From: Aphanomyces cochlioides
Lineage: Eukaryota; Oomycota; Saprolegniomycetes; Saprolegniales; Verrucalvaceae
DNA length: 64,000 nt
Assembly: GCA_019828595.1 (NCBI GenBank)
Contig: JAHQRK010000048.1
Location: 109,536 to 173,535, forward strand
Reading direction: 5' to 3'
The notes under the pieces are model-generated. The model was not told the DNA's origin, did not search any database, and saw nothing but the letters and a program-made list of their open reading frames with translations. The translations under genes and the position numbers were made by a program. Below are positions 1 through 10,171 of the stretch, piece by piece. Each line of letters begins with the position of its first letter. Within the stretch, counting starts at the first letter, position 1.

Positions 1-1851
1 GAAATAGCTCGATCGATCGGGAGGGACAGGGGGTCGCAATTGATCTGGCAGGACTTTGGTCGCTCGTCTTTGAGAATTGTCGCTCATCCACCACAGAATC
101 GAATACGATTTAGACTTTGGAGTCTCGTTCGAGTCGTGGACGCCGAGGACGACGCCAGCGTACCATTTGGACTCATGCAGTATTTCGACGGGATCGCCCG
201 GTCGAAAGTAAGGTGGCTTTGCATCTCCATGGTCGTTCTCATCCAGCAGACTTCCGTCGTCGATTCTTGCATTGTCGTGGTGCTCTTGGGCCAAGGCATG
301 ATGAACTAGCGTCGTAGAGAGCATGCTTGGGAATTTGGATAGAATGCCGTCGACGCCGCCGCTGGCTTCGAGGACTTTCCACACCATATTTTCATGGTTG
401 ATAATGCCAACAAAGACGTCAATGCCACGGCTGTGTGCGTCCTGGACGAAGGGCTTCGTCACGACAACGGAGTCCACGCAAACGTGGGAAACGTGCAATT
501 GCTCAAAGTTTTGGCAGTAGCCCAGTGGAATCGACGCAGTGGTCACGACAGTGTGCATGCCTTGCAGCGCTGCATTCGACGTTCTGTAGCCATTGACAGC
601 TAAAAGCTGGTAGTGATTCCCCGAGGCAATATAAAACATCGCCGCGGTCCAAGGCTCCTCTTCAAACTCACAAGCTGCTGCGATAGTGTCCATCAACGGG
701 GCAATTACTCGATCTGTCGACACTTTAATGTAGACCGCGACGCGGCGCTTGACAATCTCCATGACGTCAGTGAGCGTTAAAATCTTGCGCTTGGCGAGCT
801 CCGAGGCTGTCAGTTCCGCGATAAAATATGATTGCGATGGATCGGAGCCTTCGACAATGGCGTCGGAGGTGACGACAACTTGGCCACTGGCACACACATG
901 GACATCCATGGCGACCATGTGGGCTCCATCTCGAATTGCCTGGTCGATGCTGTCGGCACAGGTCACGTAGGCGATGGCGGCGACGCGGGGCAAGAGCATT
1001 TTTGATTCCAGCTTGGGCTCAACGACTGGCGGCAGCGGCATGGACGCGTATTGCCTCTGAATAGCTTCCATGTGCTTCGTGGCGGTCAAGAGCGCGTCGT
1101 GGACGATGGCAGGACATGATTCATCGTTGGCGAGTGAGCCATACGTCTTGACAAAGCGTTTAATCAAACCATCGATTTCGTAATCCCGAGGATCGATCGA
1201 TTGGACCTGACGACAGAGCGGACATGCATGGATGTGATGCTCGGCTGCTTTTGCAAGGCATGACCAGCAAAACGTGTGCATGCAGGAGAGCGTGACGGGG
1301 CTTGTGAATGGATATAGGCAAATTGGACAGGAAGCGTCTTGAGCTTGGATGTCCGGGACGAGCGATTGCATGATGGAATCGACGACGGACGCGGTCTGCG
1401 AGTAGAGCTGGTCGACGTAGCTGCCAGCGTAGAATGGCTGGAGGAGTAAATCATGGATCATGTCGATGCTGCCGCCGTTGCCGCCGAGCGTCTTGTCGAA
1501 TTTCTTGGAGATTTTTACCACGGCCAAGTAATTCAGCACGACAAAGCGGCGGAGTGCATCGATGCGATGTGAGAGATCAAGCACGCTCAAGAGCCGCAAG
1601 CGTAATCCATCTAGATCGTTGGTCGAGATTTGAGCGTCGAGTTCTTGTGTCTTTGTCAAATCGTCGAGAATCCAAAAGAAGGAAGCATTCACTTTGGACA
1701 ATTCGCGCAGCAAGGCTTGGTGAAACTCGGCACTGCGCGCTGCGTCGCTACCTTCCATAGCCTTGATCCTTCGCTTGAGGCCTTTGTAGTCGACGTAGCC
1801 GCCTTCCCATTCAGGCGACGCCATCGACCGCATCCGCTTTCCAAACTTCAT
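1..1851 (-). CDS. SPX-RING-GDPD-like protein with C-terminal SH3/Tudor-like segment (3' end off window)
   Basis: One uninterrupted frame runs from the ATG at 1851 to the window edge (617 codons, no stop reached), so the C-terminus is missing. Residues 1 to about 140 begin MKFGKRMRSMASPEWEGGYV and match the SPX domain, which senses inositol pyrophosphates and phosphate. From about 175 comes a C3HC4 RING finger (CPICLYPF, then CMHTFCWSC and CPLC), suggesting E3 ubiquitin ligase activity. Residues about 289-505 resemble the glycerophosphodiester phosphodiesterase (GDPD) barrel, but the acidic and His-Asp catalytic positions look replaced (AMDVHV and VVVTSDA where ELDV and HD are expected), so this part may be non-catalytic. 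From about 545 an SH3/Tudor-like stretch follows (PGDPVEILHESKWYAGVVLG). A role in phosphate homeostasis is inferred from SPX. The exact domain limits are estimates. Confidence 0.85.
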   Translation of the reverse strand, partial: MKFGKRMRSMASPEWEGGYVDYKGLKRRIKAMEGSDAARSAEFHQALLRELSKVNASFFWILDDLTKTQELDAQISTNDLDGLRLRLLSVLDLSHRIDALRRFVVLNYLAVVKISKKFDKTLGGNGGSIDMIHDLLLQPFYAGSYVDQLYSQTASVVDSIMQSLVPDIQAQDASCPICLYPFTSPVTLSCMHTFCWSCLAKAAEHHIHACPLCRQVQSIDPRDYEIDGLIKRFVKTYGSLANDESCPAIVHDALLTATKHMEAIQRQYASMPLPPVVEPKLESKMLLPRVAAIAYVTCADSIDQAIRDGAHMVAMDVHVCASGQVVVTSDAIVEGSDPSQSYFIAELTASELAKRKILTLTDVMEIVKRRVAVYIKVSTDRVIAPLMDTIAAACEFEEEPWTAAMFYIASGNHYQLLAVNGYRTSNAALQGMHTVVTTASIPLGYCQNFEQLHVSHVCVDSVVVTKPFVQDAHSRGIDVFVGIINHENMVWKVLEASGGVDGILSKFPSMLSTTLVHHALAQEHHDNARIDDGSLLDENDHGDAKPPYFRPGDPVEILHESKWYAGVVLGVHDSNETPKSKSYSILWWMSDNSQRRATKVLPDQLRPPVPPDRSSYF

Positions 1852-3436
1852 GGTCCAAGGATTATCAAAGTGATAAGATTGATGATGCTCTTGCTACTCT
1901 TTGGCCAGATTCAATTCCATTCATATTGAATCTAGGCCGACTGCCAGATTCAATCCTGGCCAACTTCAACTTTCACCATACAAATTCTCATATTAACGAC
2001 CACTGACGAATCTTTGTGAATCTGGCAGGCGTGGTTATCACCTGTAGAGCCATCTTGTCTACATGGGTTTGCCACGTCAATTGTCTCGTGACGACGATTT
2101 GTTCAAGGCGCACGGACGGACAGCTGTGAAATCCAAGGCTATAAATGCTCTGAAGCGTGATTTGCGGCCCCAATTTCAAGGTCCGAGAATGGAGGAAGAT
2201 AGCCTGAAGTTATTTAGAGGTACTTTATCTTGTTCGCTGGGCATGGGGACGAAACTTCCACGAAAACGGCTCCTCGGATGACGTGAGTGATATTCCTCAG
2301 ATTTCTCGTGACGTGGTCCACCCTTTAAGTTCTTGACGTCCCCCACGAATCCTTGAATCGTTCCTCAATGCACAAGAAAGACTCTGAGCCTTGGCCTCGC
2401 TGTCATCTCTTTGTGAGCTGAGTCCAAACTTGATAGTTAGCAAACCTGCAATCTGCTCGTTCGCGCCGGGTTTGAATCAATCGGAGCGACACGTCTCGTA
2501 TTTATTTCACCAAAACACTGCCCAATACTCTGGAACTCCCAGTCGGTCCAACCAGAGCCAGGGAAATATGTCAACGATGACATCGAGTGTACAGACCGTG
2601 CAGACAGAAAGTTATTCGACTTCTTGTTCAAGTATCTTCAAATCGAGGAGTCCCATGTCAGCTTGCTTGAAGCCGTGGATAGTATGTGAGCCGCAGATCA
2701 AACCTCTTGCGCATTCTCGTTGATCAAAATAAAGATGTTGTGAGATTGAATACGGAGCTTTTGTTGGTTCTTGAATCAATCTTGAAATTCGCCCCACTTC
2801 CATCTTCACTTGAAAATACCCAAGCAATTTCTTTCCAGTTGATGGGCTTGAAAGCAAATATGTTTGTGTGAACAAGCAGTGAATGCTAATGTCGCGTCAA
2901 GTCCAGAATAAAATCTTCTTTTGACTTCATACGGAATAGACGCAAGCAAGCTCAATATGACAAGCAAATCTCCAAGGAAATGTTCAGCCAAAGCAAAGTC
3001 CAAATGATGCTAAGAGTGACTCAAGATCAGAATGTAAAATTCCTGCAAGGCCGAGTAGTCGTCATGGTTTGAGTTAGAAATGTCTTTGCAATCGATCTTC
3101 CCTTTTCTGACCGAGTCTCAGACGTATTTCAACGTGATCGACGTCATTTTGGTCCGCTGGTGATTGGTTTCGGAATTGTTTGGACTTGAGTTGTCATGTC
3201 CACGTCATGAAGTCTTCATGCAAGCAATGTCATCAGGTGTAATCTAACTTGATCGCCGTCAAGGTATTCACGTTCTTGTATGTGTGAATGTAAGAGCACA
3301 AAGTGTGATAATTGTCCATGAGCCTTGGTAATTCTTCATGGTCGTCGATATACTTTAAAAGGCTTGACAAGTTGCTGGGTTTTTCTTTGTAGTTGTCTTG
3401 GGCCAATAAAGCTCTTAAGAGTCACAAAAACTGCAA
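1852..3436. other. intergenic stretch with a decayed coding remnant
   Basis: No intact gene was recognised. On the plus strand at about 2,455-2,700 one frame reads protein-like (VRAGFESIGATRLVFISP, later DRADRKLFDFLFKYLQIEES) before stopping at a TGA. A second frame at 2,698-2,871 (NLLRILVDQNKDVVRLNTEL) seems to continue it. A third piece at 2,063-2,281 contains MEEDSLKLFRG. The pieces are in different frames with stops between them, so this is either a gene with short exons that I could not join or a pseudogene. No family is assigned. The rest shows nothing recognisable. Confidence 0.3.
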
Positions 3437-4522
3437 TTATAACATTTCAATAGCTGCAGCCTGGGCATCTTGCATCACTTCGTCTGAGCCACTCCATTTC
3501 AACATGCTTTTGAGTGCACGGCGTGTCCATGGGAGATGAACTTCTTCCCTGAGAAAGCGAACAATCGCCAAATGACCACGCTCTGCTGCTCCTTCTAGAG
3601 CTAGCACTGTGCATCCTTCTTCACGATTCGCATGAAGCCACTGAACAACTTCCAAATGCCCATATTTCGCCGCGGCATCCATCGCCCATGTATTGCAGCC
3701 GTCGTTGCGATGAGCATGGAGCCATTTCAGCACTCGAAGTTGGCCAAATTCAGCAGCAGCATTCATAGCAGGTCCACCACAAGCTTCCGGTCGGCAATTG
3801 TGCAAGAATTGGACTAACCCCAGGTGACCACAAGCTGCAGCGTATTGCATAGCATGTTTTGGAAATGCTGAAACGGAATCATCGCCATGGAGGTATTGGA
3901 GGACATTGAATTGGCCCGTGATCACGGCAGCAATGATACAATCGTCCAAAACCAATTTGAAGCGGTACATCCGACGTAATCGTCGCATGGCATGGAGATT
4001 TCCCACGGACGCGGCATGGATCACAGCTCTCGTCGGGCCTTTCGGGACACACCGATGCAAGTGCCGAATGCGTGTGAATCGATACGTTTCATACCACGGA
4101 GGAAAGATGCGATCCAATTGCTCGAGATATTCTACCCATCGATCGAGGCCGCGACGCGTCTTGCATTGGCAAAATCGCACCTCCAAGAAAGGGAGAATGT
4201 CCAAGTATGCTCCCGTTTGAAACTTGGCAATGAGCGGGAGGAGCTCCACTGAAAGGAGTACGCGCTCAAAGATATCTGATGGCGGAGATCCTGGTTTGGT
4301 GCGCTTCAAAGGTCGTGGTGGAAATATTGTACTGTCCATTTCATCGTCCCCCTCCTCTTCATCCGATCCGTTTGGACTCGCGCAAGGCGGAACAGGCCGT
4401 TCAGAATCGCCGCATTCCTCCGCAAAGACATCCGACATGTCGTGCGCTCCGTCCGTCGTCTCAGCGGCCGCTTCCTCACTGCCAAAGAACCAGCGTCGGC
4501 AGAACGCTACCAGTTCCGCCAT
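3437..4522 (-). CDS. ankyrin-repeat protein
   Basis: Single exon, 361 residues. The N-terminal third is acidic and low-complexity (a run of D/E around residues 50-62) and carries a possible basic motif PLKRTKPG. From about residue 165 there are six or seven ankyrin-type repeats with the consensus AAxxGHLxVVxWLHxxRxEGC, the last being GHLAIVRFLREEV. This type, with a WLH core, is very common in Saprolegniales and also in giant viruses. It presumably works in protein-protein binding; no partner can be inferred. Length and frame look intact, and the gene is not visibly linked to its neighbours. The ATG at 4522 is the only good start at the head of the frame. Confidence 0.85.
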   Translation of the reverse strand: MAELVAFCRRWFFGSEEAAAETTDGAHDMSDVFAEECGDSERPVPPCASPNGSDEEEGDDEMDSTIFPPRPLKRTKPGSPPSDIFERVLLSVELLPLIAKFQTGAYLDILPFLEVRFCQCKTRRGLDRWVEYLEQLDRIFPPWYETYRFTRIRHLHRCVPKGPTRAVIHAASVGNLHAMRRLRRMYRFKLVLDDCIIAAVITGQFNVLQYLHGDDSVSAFPKHAMQYAAACGHLGLVQFLHNCRPEACGGPAMNAAAEFGQLRVLKWLHAHRNDGCNTWAMDAAAKYGHLEVVQWLHANREEGCTVLALEGAAERGHLAIVRFLREEVHLPWTRRALKSMLKWSGSDEVMQDAQAAAIEML

Positions 4523-5007
4523 GTGAGTTCGATCTTGAAAGTTGAGTTCTGACGGAAATTCGACCGAAGAGAAAGTGAAATTCAGAAAATTAGATAAATA
4601 AATCGAATATAATTAAAAATATTTGAAATTAATTTAAAATTAAAATAAATCAAAATTGTTTTGGCATGACAAGAAAGCTTGGCTCATTCAGCCGTCGACT
4701 TACGCTCTAAGCAGAGATAAATTCACTGCCTTTGTAAGCGTTGTGAGTGGCTTTTGAATCTTATCGCTCCACATTCGACAACTGCACAAATGATCTCATT
4801 TTGTGTAAATTATTGGTCGACGCATGAAAACTTCAACTACCACACAGGTTAACACACAGGTACAGAAAGTCATTTGAATTAACTAACGCTATGCCATATC
4901 TCGTCGCTTGATTAGACTGCAACAATACTGTACAGTTGTCTTGGTAACACTGTATGCCATACTGAGCTGCATAGCGCCCGCCGAGAGAGTGTAACTTTAC
5001 TGCGAAA
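4523..5007. other. AT-rich intergenic spacer
   Basis: Very AT-rich between about 4,560 and 4,660, then mixed composition. No ORF or repeat that I can support. Confidence 0.5.
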
Positions 5008-5009
5008 TA

Positions 5010-5688
5010 CTACACCATTTGCCGGTTTAGTTCGTTTAACTTGCGATATATTTCGTATCATTTGCAATATATTTCGTATCACGTGCAATATATTTCATAT
5101 GACTTGCATTTAATTTCGTGGCCTGCGACGAAAATCGATTTATATTTCGCATGACGTGCATTATATTTCATACCACTTGCATTTAATTTCGTATTTTTTA
5201 GCTTATATTTCGTATCACGTGCATTTAAATTCATAGTAATGCCAAATCTATTGAATGTCCTATTGAGATACGAAGTTTCACATGTGTTGCAGTGTTGGTT
5301 TGAGCTATGAATTCGCGACTGGCAATATAAACACTGAGTATGAACTCTGCTGAGCTTGCTTGATGCTCGCATTGACTTATATGGCGATTGAAGTGTCCAT
5401 CAATTTCTTTTGAGTTCGATAACAATTTTTTGTTAATTTTTCTATGTACTTTTTCTCTTTTCTGCGAATTTAAATGCACGTGACACGAAATATAAGCTAA
5501 AAAATACGAAATTAAATGCAAGAGGTATGAAATATAATGCACGTCATGCGAAATATAAATCGATTTTCGTCGCGGGCCACGAAATTAAATGCAAGTCATA
5601 TGAAATATATTGCACGTGATACGAAATATATTGCAAATGATACGAAATATATCGCAAGTTAAACGAACTAAACCGGCAAATGGTGTAG
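5010..5688. mobile_element. long-TIR MITE (foldback type) with TA target duplication
   Basis: Two arms of about 222 bp (5010-5231 and 5466-5688) are near-perfect reverse complements around a 234-bp centre. The ends read CTACACCATTTGCC and the mirror image GGCAAATGGTGTAG, and both are flanked by TA (5008-5009 and 5689-5690). Each arm is built of degenerate units of about 21 bp containing TGCAATATATTTCGTATCA. There is no transposase. The TA duplication suggests mobilisation by a Tc1/mariner-type enzyme, but the family is inferred only from that. Confidence 0.8.
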
Positions 5689-5690
5689 TA

Positions 5691-5965
5691 ACAAATAACA
5701 AATGTATTCCATGTTTGTTTCCTATTTCAGCATTTTTTATATATTTTGACAAATCTGTGTAAAAATTTTCAAAACAATTCCCAATTTTGATGAAAACTCC
5801 ACTATTTTCGTCAATTTCTACAACGAATTCATTAGAAATAAGTGGAAATTTCAACATTTTTACCTCCAGGTATATCTAAAAAATTAAAAATAGATCGAAA
5901 ATCCGAGTGTTGTCTGTCTCGGCCAGCTGAACCATCTCGAAGGTCAGCTCCAAGATCTTCATTCG
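5691..5965. other. spacer upstream of the hydrolase gene
   Basis: AT-rich spacer between the MITE and the ATG at 5966. It presumably holds the promoter of the downstream gene; no motif stands out. Confidence 0.3.
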
Positions 5966-7805
5966 ATGACAACGATGTCTCTATGGACAACGGCGCGGAA
6001 TATCGTCCTCGCTTTGATAATCGTGCCGATTCTATGTCTGTGGGCCCTTCTTGGCTGGATTCTCACGACTCCGTTCCCCATTGCAGCGATTGGAACCTTT
6101 ATCATTGTCGGCGGTCTCTCCATTGCAAATTCCATGTACGATCCATGGATCATCACGAGCGGAGCATTGGCACTCCTGGTTCTCTTTCGAAATATGCCTA
6201 TTGCTCAAGCTGTTGTCGTCGCTGCTGCATTGGCAGTCGATATTTACCGCCGCACCATCGTTCTCCATGACAAGCCATCGCTCCTCGGTACGTTATCTCG
6301 CTAATGGTGTCTTGATTGATCAGTATGCACTGTAGATGTACAGACGGTACTGTCTTGTGTCTTGATCGTATGGACATGGATGTGCTTGCTTCGTCTGTGG
6401 ATTCCAGCCCGTGTTGAAAAGCTTATCGAGCTGGAAGACGAGCTATATAAGAGCCAAATCATGACCAGCTATACCATCGATGTCGTCGCTGGTCTTGGCA
6501 CGGTGCATGTCCCCTACTGCGGTGAAACTACCAACGATACGCTGCCACCATTGACGCTTGTCTTGGTGCATGGTTATGGTGCTGGCAATGGTCTATGGGC
6601 CAATGTACGTTCATGAACCTTGACTTACCCATTGGAAATTGCATCTCACGACCACTTACTTGTAGAATTTGCAGCATTTGGCCAAACATTTCAACGTGGT
6701 ACGTCGTCCTGTAGGAGCTTAAGAACTCATTTGTTTGAGTAGTATGCTGTGGAATGGCATGGAATCGGGCGATCGGATCGTCCGGCTCCGCCAAAGACGG
6801 TCTATCTACCTCATGGAGCGTTTCTTTCTCATGGGAACTTTTATGTAGTATGAAGATGCTGAAACCTTCTTCGTGAGGTCCATCGAACGCTGGCGTCAAG
6901 CCCTTGGGGTACTTAAGTCCATTGCTATTGAAATGACTATTGCAATTACCTCTAGCTCGATAAGATGATCCTCTGCGGGCATTCTATGGGTGGCATATTC
7001 GTGGCCAACTATGCATTGCAATATCCCAATCGCATCGAGGTATAATCTCCAGCCGCCATAACTCTTCCTGTGGCTCTTTGTAGCATTTGATCTTGGCCTC
7101 TCCTGCTGGAGTCCCGCATCCTCCACCGCCGTCGAAAGATTGGCGAGCTCAAATCTTCGTCAATATCGTCTTGGGCTGGGGCGTTACCCCCATGGTGAGC
7201 TCAAATCTCGTTGAAATATTGATTTCCTCGTGATTGATAGACCCTTGTGCGATTTGCAGGGCCCTTTGGACAACGACTAGTGCAATGGGGTGTACGTCGT
7301 CGAATTTCGTGGGTGCCATCGTCAAATGTTCTCCGAACGGGCGAAATGGACTTGGAACTTGCGTGCGATTACATTTATCACAACTGGGCGAGTAAACGAT
7401 CGGGGGAAGTGGCCTTGTTGACGCATTTGGGGCCTGTACGTCCGTCGACATGCTCCAGAAGCTCATCGATTCTTGTTTGACTAGGGGGCGACTACCAAAC
7501 GACCATTGCGAGATCTCATTTTGCCAGGGCAAGTGCCATGGCCAGTTACCTTCATGTACTCTCGTCCGTGGGGATCTCAACGACTTATCCTATCGATTAG
7601 ATATGGAGGTGATGGCGACTGGATGAAGCCCGACGAAGGCCAGAATGTCGTCCACCGACTCCAAGAGCATGGCCACTTTGCAGCTTTCAAATTGGTTCCA
7701 TCGGCTGGCCATCAACTCTTTCTGGATAATCCTCGGGCGTTCAACGCTGCAGTCATTGAAGGTGTTGCGGAAGGGTTTCAAGGCAACAAGTTTTGTCCAA
7801 GTTGA
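5966..7805 (+). CDS. alpha/beta hydrolase of the ABHD4/ABHD5 (CGI-58) type, ten exons
   Basis: Proposed exons: 5966-6287, 6336-6604, 6666-6698, 6743-6799, 6849-6908, 6956-7039, 7084-7194, 7241-7435, 7485-7555, 7601-7805 (468 residues). The introns are 45-61 bp with GT..AG ends. Residues about 10-130 are rich in membrane segments, so the enzyme is probably membrane-anchored. Then come the oxyanion turn HGYGAGNGLW, the nucleophile elbow GHSMGG (Ser257), the acid region GGDGDWM (Asp405/407) and the catalytic His438 in GHQLFLDNP. His438 to Asp443 also forms the HX4D motif linked to lysophosphatidic acid acyltransferase activity in CGI-58. Unlike animal ABHD5, the nucleophile Ser is present, so lipase or lysophospholipase activity is plausible. 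Substrate is unknown. The intron at 7556-7600 restores the family motif FIYGGDGDWM, which supports the model. The intron at 6800-6848 begins GTCTAT. Confidence 0.85.
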
Positions 7806-8953
7806 TTCCCGAGTCGTCAAACAAATAATGTCAGCCCAAGCTCTTCGATTCAATGTGAGTTGTTGCCTTGGACAGTACCTCTTTGCTTGGTAAATTTCAC
7901 AAAGTCGAATCAACTCAACAAGTAGATGGGATAAGTCGATCGGATTCTGACGCAGTCGAGTTTGCAGACGGCGAAGAAGCGGAACCTCAATTAAATGCAG
8001 CAGGACGTGCTTCCTTCCTCTGTTGGCAACAGCTAATAACATCAGGGAGACAACGCCCAATCGTCCGGGGACTGTAGTTGCCAGCAGTTCTCGGAGCTAC
8101 GCCGCTATCGCAGTCGCCTGATTTCACTGGTATGTCCTTTGTTTGGCACACTTTTCACGGTTGAAATGACTCGTGGACAAGCCTTCACGCCGATCAACAA
8201 TACTTTTTATCTGGGGGAAGTATGTGCGGAAGAGAACATGTCAACTTGTGACTCTCCTGCTGCTCGTTCCGTCGGGGTGTGAGGATTACTATCTCCTCAA
8301 ACTTGACCATCTGTCTTCGGGGTGATCTTGCGTGTGACGATCTCTGTTGAAAATACAGCGAGCAAGTCGCCTCGCTGACGCATTTATGACCATCAACTCT
8401 TGTTGGATAATCCTCAAGTGCTGAAGACTCCTGTGATTGAAAGCATCTTGGCGTTGAACCACGTTTAATAAGTTCACCTTGAGCAGATAGAGTGTCGAAT
8501 TAAGCTATTTTGCTGCCTCGCTGGGGTGTGCTCGAGTTCCCCTCTGTCTCTGAGTGCACATCTTGAGCCATCCATCAGTGATAAAAGTTTACTTCCCCAC
8601 AGATCTATCGACGGCCACCTTCAGCTCGTGAGTTCAGTCTCTTACAGCAGTCTTAGTCCACATCGCCATGGACGATCAGCAGCTTCAGGGAAATGGCTTT
8701 TCTTTGCAATGTTCATTCTACTTGAGTGGATAGGCGCCTGTATGGCCAAGTTCGAGAGACCATGGAGCTGCATGAGAGTCATATGTCAGGGCGAAGATCC
8801 TTTCGCGGAATGTTTGTTTGATCTTTATTTTATTATTACATACACTCTTGACGTAATTGTTCGAACTTGACTTGATTTAAGTATGGTGCTGTTACTGCGG
8901 CATCATCGAAGCTTGTCCGAGTCATTTTCAAATTTGTCGACGGCGCGGTCATC
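7806..8953 (+). other. spacer with unassigned coding-like pieces
   Basis: Between the two genes a plus-strand frame at 7,868-8,077 (DSDAVEFADGEEAEPQ) and a piece at 8,046-8,130 (SSGDCSCQQFSELRRYRSRL) look coding, but I could not join them to a known family. They may be exons of the decayed paralogue or 5' exons of the next gene. The frame of the next gene stays open upstream of its assigned ATG back to about 8,885. Confidence 0.3.
8280..8466 (+). pseudogene. decayed 3' fragment of a second ABHD4/5-like hydrolase
   Basis: Bases 8,390-8,465 read DHQLLLDNPQ then PVIESILALNHV and a stop, clearly parallel to the C-terminus of the gene just upstream (GHQLFLDNPR, then AVIEGVAEG) at DNA and protein level. 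The preceding 60 bases match its exon-8 end (SEQVASLTHL versus SGEVALLTHL). No intact upstream exons are visible, so this is a truncated tandem paralogue. Confidence 0.65.
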
Positions 8954-9903
8954 ATGGAAGCGCGGCGTGCCGTAATTTACGAGTCTCTGGAAACGTCCAT
9001 CGAGCGCAATGGAGGTATTCTCGATGAAGAATCTGTGTGCCAGGCAGTGTACGTCCATCACACGAAGATATGCCCGATTTGAACCAGTGTTTCTAGGCAG
9101 CAGTTTGACGAGTCCATGAAGCCCAAGGCGTATCCTGTCATTGAAGGACAAGATATTCGCTTGCTCTGCTGTCCACATGCGCCTGTAAGTCAACATCTGC
9201 TCGTTTTTGCTTGCCTTCTCTTGAATTGTCGGTACTTTGCTGAAAGACATGAGGATAGGAGGCTGCTCGGGTGTGTTTCGAGGCCGCGACGGAGATTGCA
9301 TCGGTAGTACACGCACCAAACTTCATCCATCTCAACACAGAAGCTTCGATGCACGTGACCTTGTTCCATACGTCTCATCCCGACGATCGCCGCGCGTTTT
9401 CACCAGAGATTCGAGCCCAAGGTACTGATCTGTTCTTCTCAACGACTCAGAGTTATTATAGAATTGGATGTGTTGCGTCGAATTGCTGCTTCTGTGCCAG
9501 GATTTACGCTCAAAGTTCACAGCATTGTGATTGCCTCTTCGGGTTCCATCATCATGCTTTTCGAGGACCCGGAAGACGGAATCGAGCGAATTCGGTGGGA
9601 TATTCCATCCAGAACCTCCCTATTGAGGACTTTTTGTCTAGGGATCAAGCTCGCAGTGCATTTCCGTCGATGCCAAAGAAACAGCCAGCGATTATTCACA
9701 GTACCTTGGCCCGCGTGCTTACGCCGTCGACGACTCGAGAAGATCTTGCAGCGATTCAAGATAAATGCCACGAACTCACGACACGACTGAAAGGATACCA
9801 AGCACCTATCTCAAGCATGTGGAATGTTGAGGAGACGCATTTCTTTTCAGCACAGAGCGGCCGTCATACCACGATTGAGTTGTCCTCTTCCACCATCCAT
9901 TGA
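8954..9903 (+). CDS. 2H phosphoesterase-like protein (LigT/2'-5' RNA ligase superfamily), five exons
   Basis: Proposed exons: 8954-9048, 9097-9184, 9259-9421, 9462-9594, 9642-9903, giving 246 residues. The introns are 40-74 bp with GT..AG. The 47-bp intron 9595-9641 is needed to restore frame and contains no conserved residues. Two H-x-T-x motifs define the 2H superfamily: HVTLFHTSHPDD (His93, Thr95) and IIHSTLARVL (His179, Thr181), about 85 residues apart as expected for the bilobed active site. Such enzymes cleave cyclic phosphodiesters or related RNA ends; the substrate is unknown. The start is uncertain: the frame is open upstream to about 8,885 (AVTAASSKLVRVIFKF), so an upstream exon may exist. 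Confidence 0.7.
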
Positions 9904-10171
9904 CCACCCGTTCCTCCAAGCATGTGGATGCTTCCATGCACACTTTTTTATGCCAGAAACCTGTCCTTTCTTGATTACATGAATTAAAGTTGAATTTGAA
10001 GGTATACAAATTCCAAGTCTAAAATGGGATCAATGGCAAAATATTTTGATTACCACTGCGTTTTTTTATTCAACAAATGATGTTCTATACAAATATCGAA
10101 TATAAATTAATTTTCTGAATAAAAATGTCGCGCGCTTTTTCCAATCGAGTCTCATTTTCCAATTTCCTGCC

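Noticed and set aside
2391..2723. A 110-codon plus-strand frame as a gene
   Set aside because: Composition is Ser-rich and shadow-like. A different frame in the same region reads more protein-like but is interrupted.
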